Positions 11,711 through 22,704 of a stretch of DNA of 64,000 nt are shown here, piece by piece; position 1 is the stretch's first letter; each line of letters begins with the position of its first letter. Both the position numbers and the translations under genes were made by a program. The stretch comes from Odontocerum albicorne (lineage: Eukaryota; Arthropoda; Insecta; Trichoptera; Odontoceridae), in contig OX463846.1 of NCBI GenBank assembly GCA_949825065.1, positions 6,901,366-6,965,365 of the forward strand, given 5' to 3'. The notes beneath the pieces were generated by a model. It worked only from the letters and a program-made list of their open reading frames with translations. It was not told the DNA's origin and made no database searches.

Positions 11711-13534
11711 TACTACATTAATTTATTTCTTACACGTATACACAATTCTAAAATATATAATAAATTCGAAAATTTATTTATATCATGTCATAACACTCAT
11801 CACTCATGAAAACTCCATTCCAGCGTTTACCAACTCGAGCAATATCGTCCCCCTAGAGGCATTATTCATTTTTAAGGGGCGTTGAGCTGAACAGATAATT
11901 GTAGCGTTTATTAAGTATTCTTGTAATAAAAAATCTCATTCTGATCGTACAGCTCACTGGTACACGTCATTTTTCTCACAACTGCAAAAAATACCTTTAT
12001 GAATTAAAAAAAAATATGAAATCTGTGCATTTCAGTTACATAATTCGTCGTGAAAACTGCAATAGGTTGTATGTCAAAAAAAAAAATACGTCGATGAGCA
12101 AATGATTGTACGAGTATGTCAACATAACTTACAAAAAATACAACTTAACATACGAGTACAATAAAAAACTAACGGTAATCTGGAGTACAATCAATCATGA
12201 TATTATTTAATTTATAAAAGCAGCCGAGAAGATGGGGGCAAATGGGAATGTTTTTTGTCTCTCCTGTAAAGTTTGAAGAGAATGACATGGCAATAAACTC
12301 GCCAGGTTAAAAAAAATGATACATTTGACATCTGACCTATTGCAGTTACCACGACGATATACGGCAATTTATGGTTTCGACAAATAAAACATACCATAAT
12401 TTTAATGTTTTTTTACTTTATATTTTACATTTTACGTTGCAACAACTAAAAATATCTAATATTAATCTTGTCAAAGTCATAAGATGCTCGAAGGACGTTG
12501 ATCTAAAAGCGTTTGGAAAGCCCTGGTTAATGCAGATATCACTCCCGAAACCTCTTATGTTTCTGTATATGAGACATCTGATAAAAAAAATTGACTCAGA
12601 TGTGGCACATTATAATTAACTACATTCATCCTCAGAATTGTAATTTAGGTTTAAGTTCAGAAAATTCGATATATTTATTCCCAGAAGATAAACGAACTCG
12701 TTCGGTCGGAATAAAATTCAGCATCCCACTTTTAGTTCAATGACTGCGTTCTACCATATTTATCGAAAATATGGTATAGCTCTCGAAAAAGGTGGACTGC
12801 CTTGGACTAAATAGAAATCCTACAGTATGGGTGACAAGATTCAAGGCGAACATGCAAAGATGGTATTTCTTTAACGAAAGTGTCACTAAACATGATTCGC
12901 GGATATACAGGACTCAAAATATATGCTAGTTTGTCCGAACATCAACACTAGGCGGGGCCTGATTGATTCGAATAACAGTGCGATCTCTATTGCCTCCTAC
13001 TGGAAACATGTGACGTAATTGACGGTCGGAATACGGAAATTAATGTTCGAAAACTTATTTTCGTAATAAATTATTTCATAACTTATTAAATAAAAATATT
13101 ATTATTCTCATTTTTTCACACAAAATAAAACAAGCACTCAGGGTAGAGAAAAAATATTTATTTTAACCTGTACACCGCGTTAAAAATCAAACTCCACGAA
13201 TCCTGTGCGCGGCTCAGTTTCGTTTTTTTTTTAATTTCTAAGTTTAAACGCGTATTTTGTTTAGAACCACTGATATTTGATTACACCACCAAGTAAACAT
13301 GACATTCAAGTAATTTTCTGATAATAAATAATAGGCATTACTCTTAAGGAGACTCATTAAATAAAAGAGATAAACTAAACATTACGTAAAATACACAAAG
13401 GAATGCTACAGATCAGATCACAGGTGTGCTTCCCGCGAGGAACACGTTTATTGTGAAGTGTTTGTTTTATTGGACTTTCGTTGTAAACAGTTCAACCTTG
13501 AAGGCTTTTGCGGTATGACAATATCTTCACACCA
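11711..13534. other. Unassigned stretch
   Basis: A+T-rich with a somewhat richer patch at 12690-13030. No motif or repeat recognised; the 82-codon frame at 12371 looks like chance. Confidence 0.45.
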
Positions 13535-13760
13535 ACCAGAGATATGCTTCTTCTTCTTCTTCCTAGTGTCATATCAGGTCCCCCCAACGTTGACTACCAT
13601 CTGAGAGTAGGCATCTTAGTCCCTGGCAGCCCGAAAAAGTTCTGCAACACTCCTCATACCAGTCCAATCACGTATATTGCAGAGCCAGGAGATTTGCCTC
13701 CTGTCAACACCTCTTCGACCCTCTATTTTGCCTTGGATGATCAGGTGCAGTAATTTGTAC
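13535..13760 (-). pseudogene. RTE-type LINE C-terminal end
   Basis: The minus strand reads YKLLHLIIQGKIEGRRGVDR, then an RQISWLCNIRDWTGM-like block, then AELFRAARD and NVGGT followed by a stop. This is the same C-terminus as in the pseudogene at 21054 (which ends KNTYSHVIFNVGRT) and in the duplicated copies at 22882 and 23957. Only the last 75 or so residues remain. The stretch after the stop carries the AGAAGAAG-type end also seen after 22148. Confidence 0.7.
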
Positions 13761-13784
13761 TTGTGAAATATATTTACGAAGTTT

Positions 13785-13907
13785 TAAATCAAAACCGAAC
13801 TCAAAGACTTTTCTTTAAAAAAAATAGTATCAACGGGAATCAAACCCACGATTCCCGGGTGGGGATACAAGAGTCTTACAAACTTAGCCATGGAGGTCGT
13901 CTTATTT
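13785..13907 (-). repeat. SINE A fragment with tRNA-like head
   Basis: The plus strand holds an A-rich run, then CAACGGGAATCAAACCCACG (reverse of box B), then a CCCGGGTGGGGATACAAGAG block, then AACTTAGCCATGGAGGTCGTC (reverse of box A and 5' end). This matches the head of SINE A at 61180-61245. The 3' part of the SINE is missing or too diverged to see. Confidence 0.65.
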
Positions 13908-14193
13908 TATTTTTTCATATTTGTGTTAATATATAAAGAGCACTATTTTGGAGACTGTTTCAATGATACAACATTGTTGTTCATTATTTGTAAAGTACCT
14001 TTTTTATAAAAAAATTAAATGGATGACTTGTGAAGAGTTGCTTTGTTATTAAATTTAACCTCAAGAGCGCTTTTATATTAATTAAAAACCTGCTGCTTAT
14101 AAGGGTAACTTATAAATTCAAGTAAAATACCATATGAGAGAAAGATAAAAACTGAACCTATACCGACAGGAAAATGGCATAATAGTACGAATA
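13908..14193. other. Unassigned stretch
   Basis: A+T-rich, nothing recognised. Confidence 0.45.
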
Positions 14194-14284
14194 TAGGGTG
14201 ACTCAAAACAATATATACACACTTTCATGCCGTGTCATTTATCTGAACTTGACCTACTGCGCATTCGTGAAGAGTTTAGGGATG

Positions 14285-14655
14285 AGGAGGACTCTTATTT
14301 CCTGTAAGATGATGTACCTCTCCACTACCCTCGTGATGTGAGAGTATATCTTGATGAAAATTTGCTAAACAGATGGATTGGGCGTAGAGGTAGTATTGAA
14401 TACCAACAGCGCTCCCCAAACCTAACGCCTGAACTTTTATTAATGAAGACGCATCAAGAATAAAGTAAATGACACAAAACGTACAACAGTTAATGAATTG
14501 AGAGCAGCCATTGAAAGAGAATGCGGCCAAATAACAAAAGGAGTGGTATGGGATGTTTGTGATTCCACATTATCAGTAGTGCATGCCAGAAAAGCCACAA
14601 TTAGAGCATTTGCGACAAACGAAAAAACAAATAGTTCTTTAATGTGTAGTTTTAA
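14285..14655 (+). pseudogene. IS630-type transposase C-terminal fragment
   Basis: In plus-strand frames the region reads PLHYPRDVRVYLDENLLNRW, then IGRRGSIEYQQRSPNLTP, then, after a frameshift near 14430, NKVNDTKRTTVNELRAAIER and ECGQITKGVVWDVCDS. Insect transposases of this group have PPHYxxxVRxYLDxxFPxRWIGRRGPIxWPPRSPDLTPLDFFLW followed by a (K)xTIEELKxxI block, so the match covers the region around the last catalytic acid. The expected D after LTP is lost at the frameshift. It is a dead C-terminal piece of roughly 110 residues. Confidence 0.75.
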
Positions 14656-15544
14656 CATTAGATATTTATTTATTTAATTAACGACACAACAGTGTCTTTA
14701 TATACAAATGAACATGTGACAGGTTATACAAGTACTTAAAATTATTGACAAATAATACAACTTTATCTTAAACTAACATGAAGATACAAAAAGCAGTAGT
14801 AATAATAAATTACAGTCATCGTTTTAAAATTATTAAATAATCTTTGAGAATTTTGTGGGTATTTTATGGATAGATATTGAGATATAGAAAACACATGGCC
14901 TCATTAGTAGAACGAGATGCAAGTTGCTTTGCAGATTTAAAACCTTCATACATGTTGATGCAGGGTTACTCAACTCCAGAGGCAAAGTATTGTCCTTAAT
15001 GTTTTGTTTATATTACGTTATTTATATTAATAAAGAAGAGCACAAAGTTAGTAGCTATTTCTAAATATTGTTGTGATATTCTGGCGAATACTATATACGA
15101 GTACACTATATTAAAAATATCTATTGTAAATTGTTGCCACACTCGTTTTCAAGTCTTTGCATACGAGTTATAGAGGAGTTGATTTTATAATTAGTATAGC
15201 AATTTTCGGTATAAAAGGGATTGAGCTGTCTTGTGGATCTAGTGGGAATACGAAATGAAATACTTGCGAGTAAGTGAGGTGCATCAATCACTGAGTGAAT
15301 GATTTTGTGTAGCAGTACTACTCGTATATCGGCTGTTTTTCTTTAGTCACACAGCTTCAAGAGTTTCACTGCATTTAACAAGTAAGGATAATTTCTTTGT
15401 TCATGTGGTATTCCAAGTTTAAAATATATGAATCTTAGAAATTTGTTTTGTACATGTTTTAAAGTATGTGTATGGGTGGCGTAATGAGGAGACCATATTG
15501 ATGAGTTGTAGTCAAGGCGGCTGCGTACCAAAGAGCAGTACAGC
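14656..15544 (-). mobile_element. 5'-truncated LINE inserted in the transposon
   Basis: The insert starts on its 3' side with an A/T simple tail (TATTTATTTATTTAATTAA on the plus strand) and ends at 15544. The string AGTTTTAA lies at both edges (14648-14655 and 15545-15552) and is a plausible target duplication. The minus strand encodes a LINE C-terminus near its 5' end and then a 3' untranslated region that matches 8865-9780. The copy is therefore a 5'-truncated insertion made after the DNA transposon had settled. Confidence 0.65.
15343..15531 (-). pseudogene. LINE reverse transcriptase C-terminal scrap
   Basis: The frame reads MVRSRLDYNSSIWSPHYATH, then T-KHVQNKFLRFIYFKLGIP and HEQRNYPYL, 62 residues. 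The series (L)VRS-LEY-S-IWSPHY followed by xxVQxKFLRFxxYKLG is typical of the region after the polymerase domain in Jockey-type non-LTR retrotransposons. The fragment starts abruptly at the 5' truncation point of the LINE and stops in the 3' untranslated region. Confidence 0.75.
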
Positions 15545-15656
15545 AGTTTTAATGTTCGGAAATCCTAGAAATGTTGGGCAGTTCTTAGTATGGCTTAATA
15601 AATACTGAATTTTCAATCATCTGAAATGTGTGTACCTTTTTTTGAGACATTCTGTA

Positions 15657-16369
15657 TACGTGTATGTGCGAACCACTGTATTTTTATTCAAATCGACTCT
15701 CTTTGCTTATTCAAAGGAAATACAATAATATTCTGTCAAGTACTTTATTTTTCAAATATCAAATGAATGGCTTTCACAGGCTTTTAAAACGTTAGGAAGT
15801 GTGTTTTTTAAACAAGCTGGTTAGCTTTTTTTATTTTTCCCGGTTTTTGATAGCAGGTGGTTTCATTTAAAGTTCATATTTAAAATAAGAAATTGAATTA
15901 ATCATAGATTTTGGCTTTTCCTTACTGGAACTACACATAATTAAATTATAAATTCCTTTGTTGTTTCATTAATAACATTTATCTCCATGACAGGTGTTTC
16001 TACCTCGTATCTCGAAGTTCTCTTCAGGCAGAATCTGCATTTCACCTAAAGACAGGAAGATTCCACCTGACGAGAGCCTGGAAATATTAGGCAGAAATAC
16101 GTGTCTCGGGGATAAGTGTTATTAGTAGAATATCAAAGTAATTTAATGCAATTTTTTTTTGTTATTTTTAAACCGAGTATTTTATAGCTTCTTAGCCACT
16201 CAACGTTTTCAATTCAGCCTTACAATTGTAGCTAGTCAATTCAGTTGTTTTTTCTATAAAAAAACTGCATCAGATCTAGAATGATGGTGCTAAATTAATC
16301 TTCAAAAGAGCAAAAGCATGCAAAATTAGTAATATTTCAATTGGATAGATCTTCGTTTGTCTAAAATTG
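15657..16369. other. Unassigned stretch
   Basis: A+T-rich. A GTTTCTACCTCGTATCTCGA to GTGTCTCGGGGAT patch at 15990-16115 is partly self-complementary, with CAGGTGTTTCTACCTCGTAT and its near-complement around 16095, but I cannot assign it. Confidence 0.4.
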
Positions 16370-16500
16370 TAAGAGATATGGGTGGCGTGTACACCTTTAG
16401 GAACCACATGAAGATGACATTTTTGGGAAGTCCATTAAAAATGTCTGATATAAATATAAACACTACACATATACACGACACACTTGCTCTATCTAAAGCT
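16370..16500 (+). repeat. Family F, 5' part
   Basis: ATATGGGTGGCGTGTACACC, TTTAGGAACCACATGAAG and an AACACTACACATATACAC block match the start of family F at 20716 and the fragment at 31165. The family is not classified; later parts of the unit are missing here. Confidence 0.5.
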
Positions 16501-17739
16501 GAATATATAACATTAAATTAGTTGAATTGATTGCCTTTCAAGCAGCAAATAATTAAAAACCGTTGATAATATTAATCTATCCAATGACATGTATATTCAG
16601 TAATTTTTAAAGTCTATAGTATAATCATATTACGTTTTCGGTGACTCGCGATTAAATAAAACGTTCGTTGATCGAAAATAGTTTCTAATATCAACTGCAA
16701 TGCTCTGGTTTATTGACATTTGCTTACAAAATACGTTCATGATGAGCAGTAGAACCCACTGTTTCAGAGATTGATTCGGTGTGTTTATAGAACTAAAGCA
16801 AACATATTGAACAATTGCATGCTTTTCGCATCCAATTATCACATACCGTATGCTGGTCGAGTCCAACTCATCGATTGTGTCACGAATTTGCCTGAAACTA
16901 TATACTCGTATATATTTCACAATTGTCTACACAGCACATTGAATACATACATGTTGTTTTACCTAATTTGTAAATGAACTTTATGTCATGTACAACAACC
17001 GTGCAATAGCAAAAGTACTAAAATTTTTAATATTTGGTCTTCCTTATGAAAGTGAATCTTTAATTTGGCAGAATCATAAAAGTAAGAAATTAATCATGCT
17101 GTGGAGATACGTACGCTAAGAAAAAATGTGGATGGTCAATATTCGAAAAAAAAGCAAAGTAGACATCATAAACGAATGCATGTATGAAACTGATGTTTTA
17201 AGTTAGATGAAGACTCGAAATTTATGATGGTTTGGACATGTAGAATGAATGAATTACTAAACGAGTACGATGTCAAAAGTGTAAGGTGTGCATGGAAGAC
17301 ATAAACTGGGTTAAATATTTTTTTTAATCTTAGAAACAAAAATAGTTTCACCTTTGGGTGTCATATTTTTAATAAAATACTTATTTTTTATTTGGTATTT
17401 ATTACTGTTTTATTTGAGTTCACTACTGGTTTCAATGACCTCCGTCTTCCTTGTCAGGTGAATATTAACTAAATTATATCTCCAATGTTTTTTTCCTGAT
17501 AGTAATAGGTACATGGGGAGGGGAGTAGTGGCTAATAAGATGAATGGAGTAGGTAGGCGTCAAAAGGATTGTTAACGGAACCGGAACATATTAAGTGAAT
17601 AACTGTTATTGAAATTAATTAGGTTGTTTATAATGTTGTGACTTCATTTAACGCTTTTTTTAATGGAGTTTCAAGTTGTCCAGGTGCAATCCTTTCCGGA
17701 TCGTGTGCAGAATTAAAATATTACAAAATGAAAATATTA
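16501..17739. other. Unassigned stretch
   Basis: A+T-rich. A frame at 16630-16920 (minus, 96 codons) overlaps one on the other strand and shows no motif, so I treat both as chance. Confidence 0.4.
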
Positions 17740-18130
17740 GTGTTTTATTTATTTTATTTTACAGATGACAAGAAATATGGTATACATTATTTACGAAAAA
17801 CAACAACAGGTAATTTAATTTGAACACACAATTTTAATGGATCTGGGTTTGTTGCCTTTCATTTGTCGTGTCCCCAGTAAAATAGGCTTTTGCCTTTATA
17901 TCACTGAGGACATATAGCATGAAAAAGTAAATCGATACTTCTTTACGATTTTTGATTATACTCATATAAAACCCCGTTGCACATTCACATCAACTTGACA
18001 AACAATGACACTCAATTACATATATACATCACGCAAAACTCTTCATCACTCCAGACATACCAAAACATTCATCCCACAACATACCGCACATGATCATAAA
18101 AAAAATATAAATATAAGACAACAAAAAACA
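17740..18130 (+). repeat. Family E dispersed repeat
   Basis: Close match to 32425-32830 and, in reverse, to 44620-45105. Landmarks in order are TTTTACAGATGACAAGAAAT, CACACAATTTTAATGGATCT, CTTTCATTTGTCGTGTCCCC, TCACTGAGGACATATAGCA, ATCGATACTTCTTTACGATT, AACAATGACACTCAATTACA and CACTCCAGACATACCAAAA. I see no coding potential or tRNA-like head. It could be a LINE 3' untranslated region or a miniature element. Confidence 0.7.
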
Positions 18131-19104
18131 CCACACTCAAGAACTCAGGCAAACTGCATTGAGATGGTACGACCTCGTAAAAGTAATGAATGATAAAAAA
18201 ATACAATATTATTCTATTCAAACATAAAAGGTATAAAAAAATTGGAAAGACCTACAAAAACACGAAACAACCAAATCAAAACCTGAAAACATGAAAAGCA
18301 AAAGCCTGTATAAAAGGAAAGTACTTACGAGGTTGTCTTGACGAGGTTGACGAAATATGTATGCCAAAATAGAATGAAGTGGAGATCAGTTTTCTCTGCC
18401 TTTTCCTAAAGGGACAAGGTATGAAGGTAATGATTATGACTACTATTAGATATAACACTCCCAGCTATGAGCATAGGGAAGCAACTAATTATCTCTACAT
18501 AACATAATTGGCCATTTGTCGACTGTGTGAGAATTTGTACAGAACCTTAATAACTGAACAAATTATACAATACTTAAAACAAAACATAATTAAATTAGTA
18601 TATCACGTCTCATTAAGCATTTCAAGATTATAAACGCCCTCATTCTTTTTAAATACGAGCCTCTTTAATATTAACGACTATTTCTTGTAGCTAGAAGTCT
18701 CCAAAATGTTAAATAAAATCAGGTAAAAGATAAATCGCATTGCATTCAACGAATTCAGGCTGAAAATTTCATGAATTCGGTCCCGCATTGTTAAATGTCC
18801 CGAAAAACATCCCCTATTTGTCAGCTTCTCTTTTCCTTTGTCTTTCTTGTTCATTTCGGAAAAAATATTTCAGGAAAAAGGTCCTTCAGTGACTTGTCTA
18901 TTTATTAAGTTCACGTATACGAGTATTCGTTTAATATATTAATTGTTTTGAAGAATTGTCACTGTTTATCTTTCTCACTTGATTTGAGGTTGATTTTTCA
19001 GAACTTGGAGGAAAAATTTATTCCATATGTAATATTCTGTGAATTATTTCAGACTAGAATGACAGGATCCGTAGTGATATATAGACTCATTATCTATGTT
19101 TTTT
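18131..19104. other. Unassigned stretch
   Basis: A+T-rich with small purine-rich runs. No recognised element. Confidence 0.45.
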
Positions 19105-19400
19105 CTTTTCGTCGGCCTTACTGGGCCTCGTTGTTGAGGATCCCCTCGCTTTTCCATCGTCATCGCCGTGGAGTTATATTTTTTTGTTTTTTCCTCTTCT
19201 ATAAGTGAGGGAGCCGTTACTCACCAGCAAACTCACCGGCCACACCACTGTATTGATGATACGATGACACGCCGAAGGGAGGCGATCGGAGCACATCGGC
19301 TTGTTTTCTCAATAGATGTTACCGGAATTATAAGTATCTTTATACCCCCTAATACTAGGCGAAAAAAAGCCTGCGCCGTTAGAGGGGAGTAGAACAGCGC
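19105..19400 (-). repeat. SINE B, head truncated by a satellite
   Basis: Plus-strand landmarks CTTACTGGGCCTCGTTGTTG, GGATCCCCTCGCTTTTCCAT, ACTCACCAGCAAACTCACCG, GATCGGAGCACATCGGC and GAGGGGAGTAGAACAGCGC give the reverse of SINE B from tail towards head. The tRNA-like box regions that should follow at about 19400-19480 are absent. Instead, a 20-bp satellite starts at 19441, so the satellite or a deletion removed the SINE's 5' end. Confidence 0.65.
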
Positions 19401-19440
19401 ACATAAGTTCAAAATTAAGAACTTTCATCAACTTGATAAG

Positions 19441-19800
19441 TTGTGGGACCTAAATATAAATCATGAGACCTAATTATAAGTTGTGAAACCTAATTATAAG
19501 ACATGAGACCTAATTATAAGTTATGAGACCTAATTATAAGTCATGAGACCTAATTATAAGTTGTGAAACCTAATTATAAGACATAAGACCTCATTATAAG
19601 TTATGAGACCTAATTATGAGTCATGAGACCTAATTATAAGTTGTGAGATCTAATTATAAGTCATGAGATCAAATTATAAGACATGAGACCTAATTATAAG
19701 TTATGAGACCTGATTATAAATTAAGAGAGCTAATTTTAAGTTGTGAGACCTAATTATAGGTCATGAGACCTAATAATAAGTTGTGGGATCTAATTATAAG
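19441..19800. repeat. 20-bp satellite, 18 units with 80-bp higher-order pattern
   Basis: Eighteen consecutive 20-bp units match TTGTGAGACCTAATTATAAG. The first five bases vary in a cycle: TTGTG, ACATG, TTATG, TCATG. Two complete cycles lie at 19481-19560 and 19561-19640 and broken cycles follow. The unit length is constant throughout. No unique spacers occur, so it is not a CRISPR-type array. Confidence 0.95.
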
Positions 19801-20715
19801 TTGAATTGCAAATGAATGAGAACGTTCAGAGCTATAAGCCTTATGTTTTCATATCCAGGTAATCTCATTTTATTTGCATATCAATTGCCTCAGTACGATA
19901 CATAAAAAAATACGTTTTTGCTTTATTCTACTGATGGTATTTTTTAACACATTTGCAAAAGGGTTATCCCATAACTTTTACATTTCATAAAAAAATCTGA
20001 CAGTTCAAATATGAATAAACTTTTATTAATTTAGCTAAACCTGTATGTTTGTTTATCTAAAAAAAACGGTTCGAAACATTTTTAAAAGAATTTATTTGAG
20101 TCAGCAAAAAATTGCCAAAAAGTGCTGGTTTTTTATTCACATCCAACAATCCATTAGCCCCTGACTTTGTGGAAATAAACGGTTTTGCTATAAATGAAAC
20201 TTAATTACCATTCAAATTGCCATATTTATCTTGCTTATTTGAGCTTTTTCAAAAAAAGATTTATCACTCAATTAGTATTTAAAGCGATAAACTGGATATT
20301 AATCCAGTAAAACGGATATATATTTTATAATATACATCAGAACTGACGAGCGGGCATGACCATTTGAGTAATGAGTAGTAAACTATTATTAATCGTCGTT
20401 GAGATTTTGATATATATGTTTTTGCCACATCGAAGCATTTGTATTCATCATTTTATCATAGTAATATTTTGCCAGAATATTGGTTTTTATTCCAGCCGCG
20501 TGGATATTATTTCTCATTGGTTTGTTTCATTTGCTTTTACCTAATTAATTAATTATTTTACCAATGCCAATGTTTTTACTATTATTTATTTAATTAGAAG
20601 TTATCAAATTATATTGCTTCAGCGAGGATCAAAACATTGAAGTTGATTTCATCGAACAAATTGATAAAATAGGTAAGGGTATTATGACAAGGTATTTGCC
20701 ATTGCTGATCCAAGT
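19801..20715. other. Unassigned stretch
   Basis: A+T-rich, nothing recognised. Confidence 0.45.
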
Positions 20716-21030
20716 TCTAGATATATGGGTGACGTGTGCAGCTTTAGGAAGCACTTGAAGACATTTTTTTCGGAAAGCTGATCAAAATTTAATACAATAA
20801 ATGAACACTACACTCCACATAAAACTGTATGTGTTAGTATCACATATCGGAATATCAACAAATGCTGCTTTATAGTTCACCATCCCTTGGTAAGTTTTCT
20901 GCGATTTTTTTTTTCAGAAATGTGTTTTTCTAAACAGACGCGAATGTGGTGAGAGCCCCTTATCTAATAGCCGCAGCTACTTCCTTTCTATCATCAAAAT
21001 GTTTTTTTTTCTAATATTGTTAATCATTCA
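20716..21030 (+). repeat. Family F, left portion, interrupted by an RTE LINE
   Basis: Landmarks ATATGGGTGACGTGTGCAGC, TTTAGGAAGCACTTGAAGAC, GAACACTACACTCCACATAA, CACATATCGGAATATC, TTGGTAAGTTTTCTGCGATT, TTTTTCTAAACAGACGCGAA and CCTTATCTAATAGCCGCAGC follow the family F order seen at 46180. The family's last block (TTCGAATT-xx-TAG-GCGCC) is found only after the RTE sequence, at 22185-22215. Confidence 0.6.
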
Positions 21031-21053
21031 ACGTGCTACTGCAGAAATGCCGA

Positions 21054-22150
21054 GACCAACGGAAAGACATTTTTACCTGTTTCATCGATTACGAGAAGGC
21101 ATTCGATAAAGTGAAATACGCAGACCTTGTTAAGATGCTTCAGGAACGGGGTATACTCGTAGATAATAATGATATAAATATTATTAAAAGCCTATACTGA
21201 AACCAAGAAGCTGCCATTAAATTGGAAAATAACAAATCGAAAGGCATACCAATTCGACATGGAGTCCGACAAGGTTGTATTTTGTCAACTATGTTATTCA
21301 ATCTGTACTCTGATATAGTTTTCAAGGAAGCACTATATAACTTGAATTTGGTGGTCAAAGTGAATGGTATATGCGTCAATAACATCAGGTACGCAGATGG
21401 TATGGATGTTCTGGCAGACAATATCGACGACCTTCAAACGCTTATATATAGAATTAATGAAGCTGGTGTGAGGCTGGGGCTGAACATTAACGTGAGTAAA
21501 ACTAAGTTCATGTTGTTTGGCCGACAGGATCACACAGGAGCACGTCTTACATTGAACGGTGCTGATACAGAGAGAGTGAAAAAATGTTAATGCCTCGGAA
21601 GTATCCTAGTGGAAGACCTCGACCCACAAACCGAAGTCAAGTGCAGAATTGAATCATCTCGTGCGGCTTTTAATAAAATGAGAAGCGTATTCTGCGATGA
21701 TAATCTAAACTTAAAACTTCGACAACGGTTAGTCAAATGCTACGTTTGGTCAGTGTTATTGCATGGAGTGGAATCATGGACCCTCAAAGTTAGTAATATG
21801 AACTGACTGGAAGCATTCGAAATGTAGATGCACCGGAGAATGCTACGGATACCCTGGACGGATATGGTCAGCAACACAAGGGTTGTTCAAAGAGCCAAAG
21901 TTGATAGAGAGTTGCTTACTAATATTAAAATCCGAAAGGTGTCCTATTTGGGGCATGAACTTAGAAGAGCAAAGTTCAAATTACTGCACCTGATCATCCA
22001 AGGCAAAATAGAGGGTCGAAGGAGGCAAATCTCCCGGCTCCACGATACACGTGATTGGACTGGTATAAGGATCGTTGGTGTTCTTTTTCGGGCTGCCGGG
22101 GACAAAAATACCTACTCTCATGTGATATTCAACGTTGGGAGGACCTGACA
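21054..22150 (+). pseudogene. RTE-type LINE reverse transcriptase pseudogene
   Basis: One plus-strand frame reads DQRKDIFTCFIDYEKAFDKV (polymerase motif A), then, after a TGA at 21198, GIPIRHGVRQGCILSTMLFN (motif B), then NNIRYADGMDVLADN (motif C), then LNINVSKTKFMLF. Further stops fall at 21588 and 21804. The C-terminus follows as KLRQRLVKCYVWSVLLHGVE and LEAFEM, MHRRMLRIPWTDM and KVSYLGHELRRAKF. These are the successive domains of an RTE endonuclease-reverse transcriptase; the endonuclease domain and the first third are missing. Motif C reads YADG where active enzymes have YADD, so polymerase activity would be lost even without the stops. Confidence 0.85.
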
Positions 22151-22184
22151 TGACACTGAGAAGACGAAGAATCATTCAATAATA

Positions 22185-22215
22185 GTGGGTTCGAATTTCT
22201 AGTACGAGCGCCTTT
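22185..22215 (+). repeat. Family F tail displaced by the RTE insertion
   Basis: GGGTTCGAATTTCTAGTACG followed by AGCGCC matches the last block of family F at 46378 (ATTCGAATTCCAAGTTAGAG) and 63565. With 20716-21030 it appears to bracket the RTE pseudogene, as if the LINE had landed in a family F copy. Confidence 0.4.
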
Positions 22216-22704
22216 GAGGAAATTTTTTTCTTTATGTTTGCACATTTATGAGCACAATTCAATCAACACTCCCAATGCTAGAATGCTACAAAAAGATCAT
22301 TTTGATTGTCCCTACACTGCGGTATAGCAAATATAGTCACCAAACTTATGTGTCAAACGCATTTAAATTATCACATCATAATAGCAAATATAAATTAAAC
22401 AAACACAACAGTTGTAAATTAAACAAATATACAAACACCGTTAGACAATGGTGATAATTTCACTTTCACTCTCTCTCTCTCTCCCTCTCTTTTTCAATCT
22501 AACAAATTATCATTATTTCATTCTGTGGGAAAGCTAAAGTGACTAATTTTATTTATCATTGCCATAATCTCAGAAGTTCCGTCGTACAGCGGCAACATTA
22601 AAAACTAAGCATCAACATTAAATAATAAATTAATATATTTTTTTAAGTATAGGCGATTCAGAGACGTGGTAAATCATACATAATAAATCAGCAATAAGAT
22701 CAAA
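22216..22704. other. Unassigned stretch with a short CT microsatellite
   Basis: A+T-rich. A CT-dinucleotide run lies at 22468-22493. No recognised element. Confidence 0.5.

Larger units (their letters stand above)
14196..15654 (+). mobile_element. IS630/Tc1-mariner superfamily transposon, split by a LINE
   Basis: Imperfect terminal inverted repeats of about 31 bp flank the region: GGGTGACTCAAAACAATATA on the left and CAGAATGTCTCAAAAAAAGG on the reverse strand of the right, both continuing to an ACACAC(A)TTTC block. TA flanks both ends (14194-14195 and 15655-15656), the target duplication of this superfamily. Inside are the end of a transposase and a later LINE insertion (14656-15544). Most of the transposase gene was already gone, as the C-terminal part lies almost directly after the left repeat. 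Confidence 0.75.

Noticed and set aside
21222..21590. 122-codon frame as an independent gene
   Set aside because: It is the middle of an RTE reverse transcriptase interrupted by TGA at 21198 and TAA at 21588.
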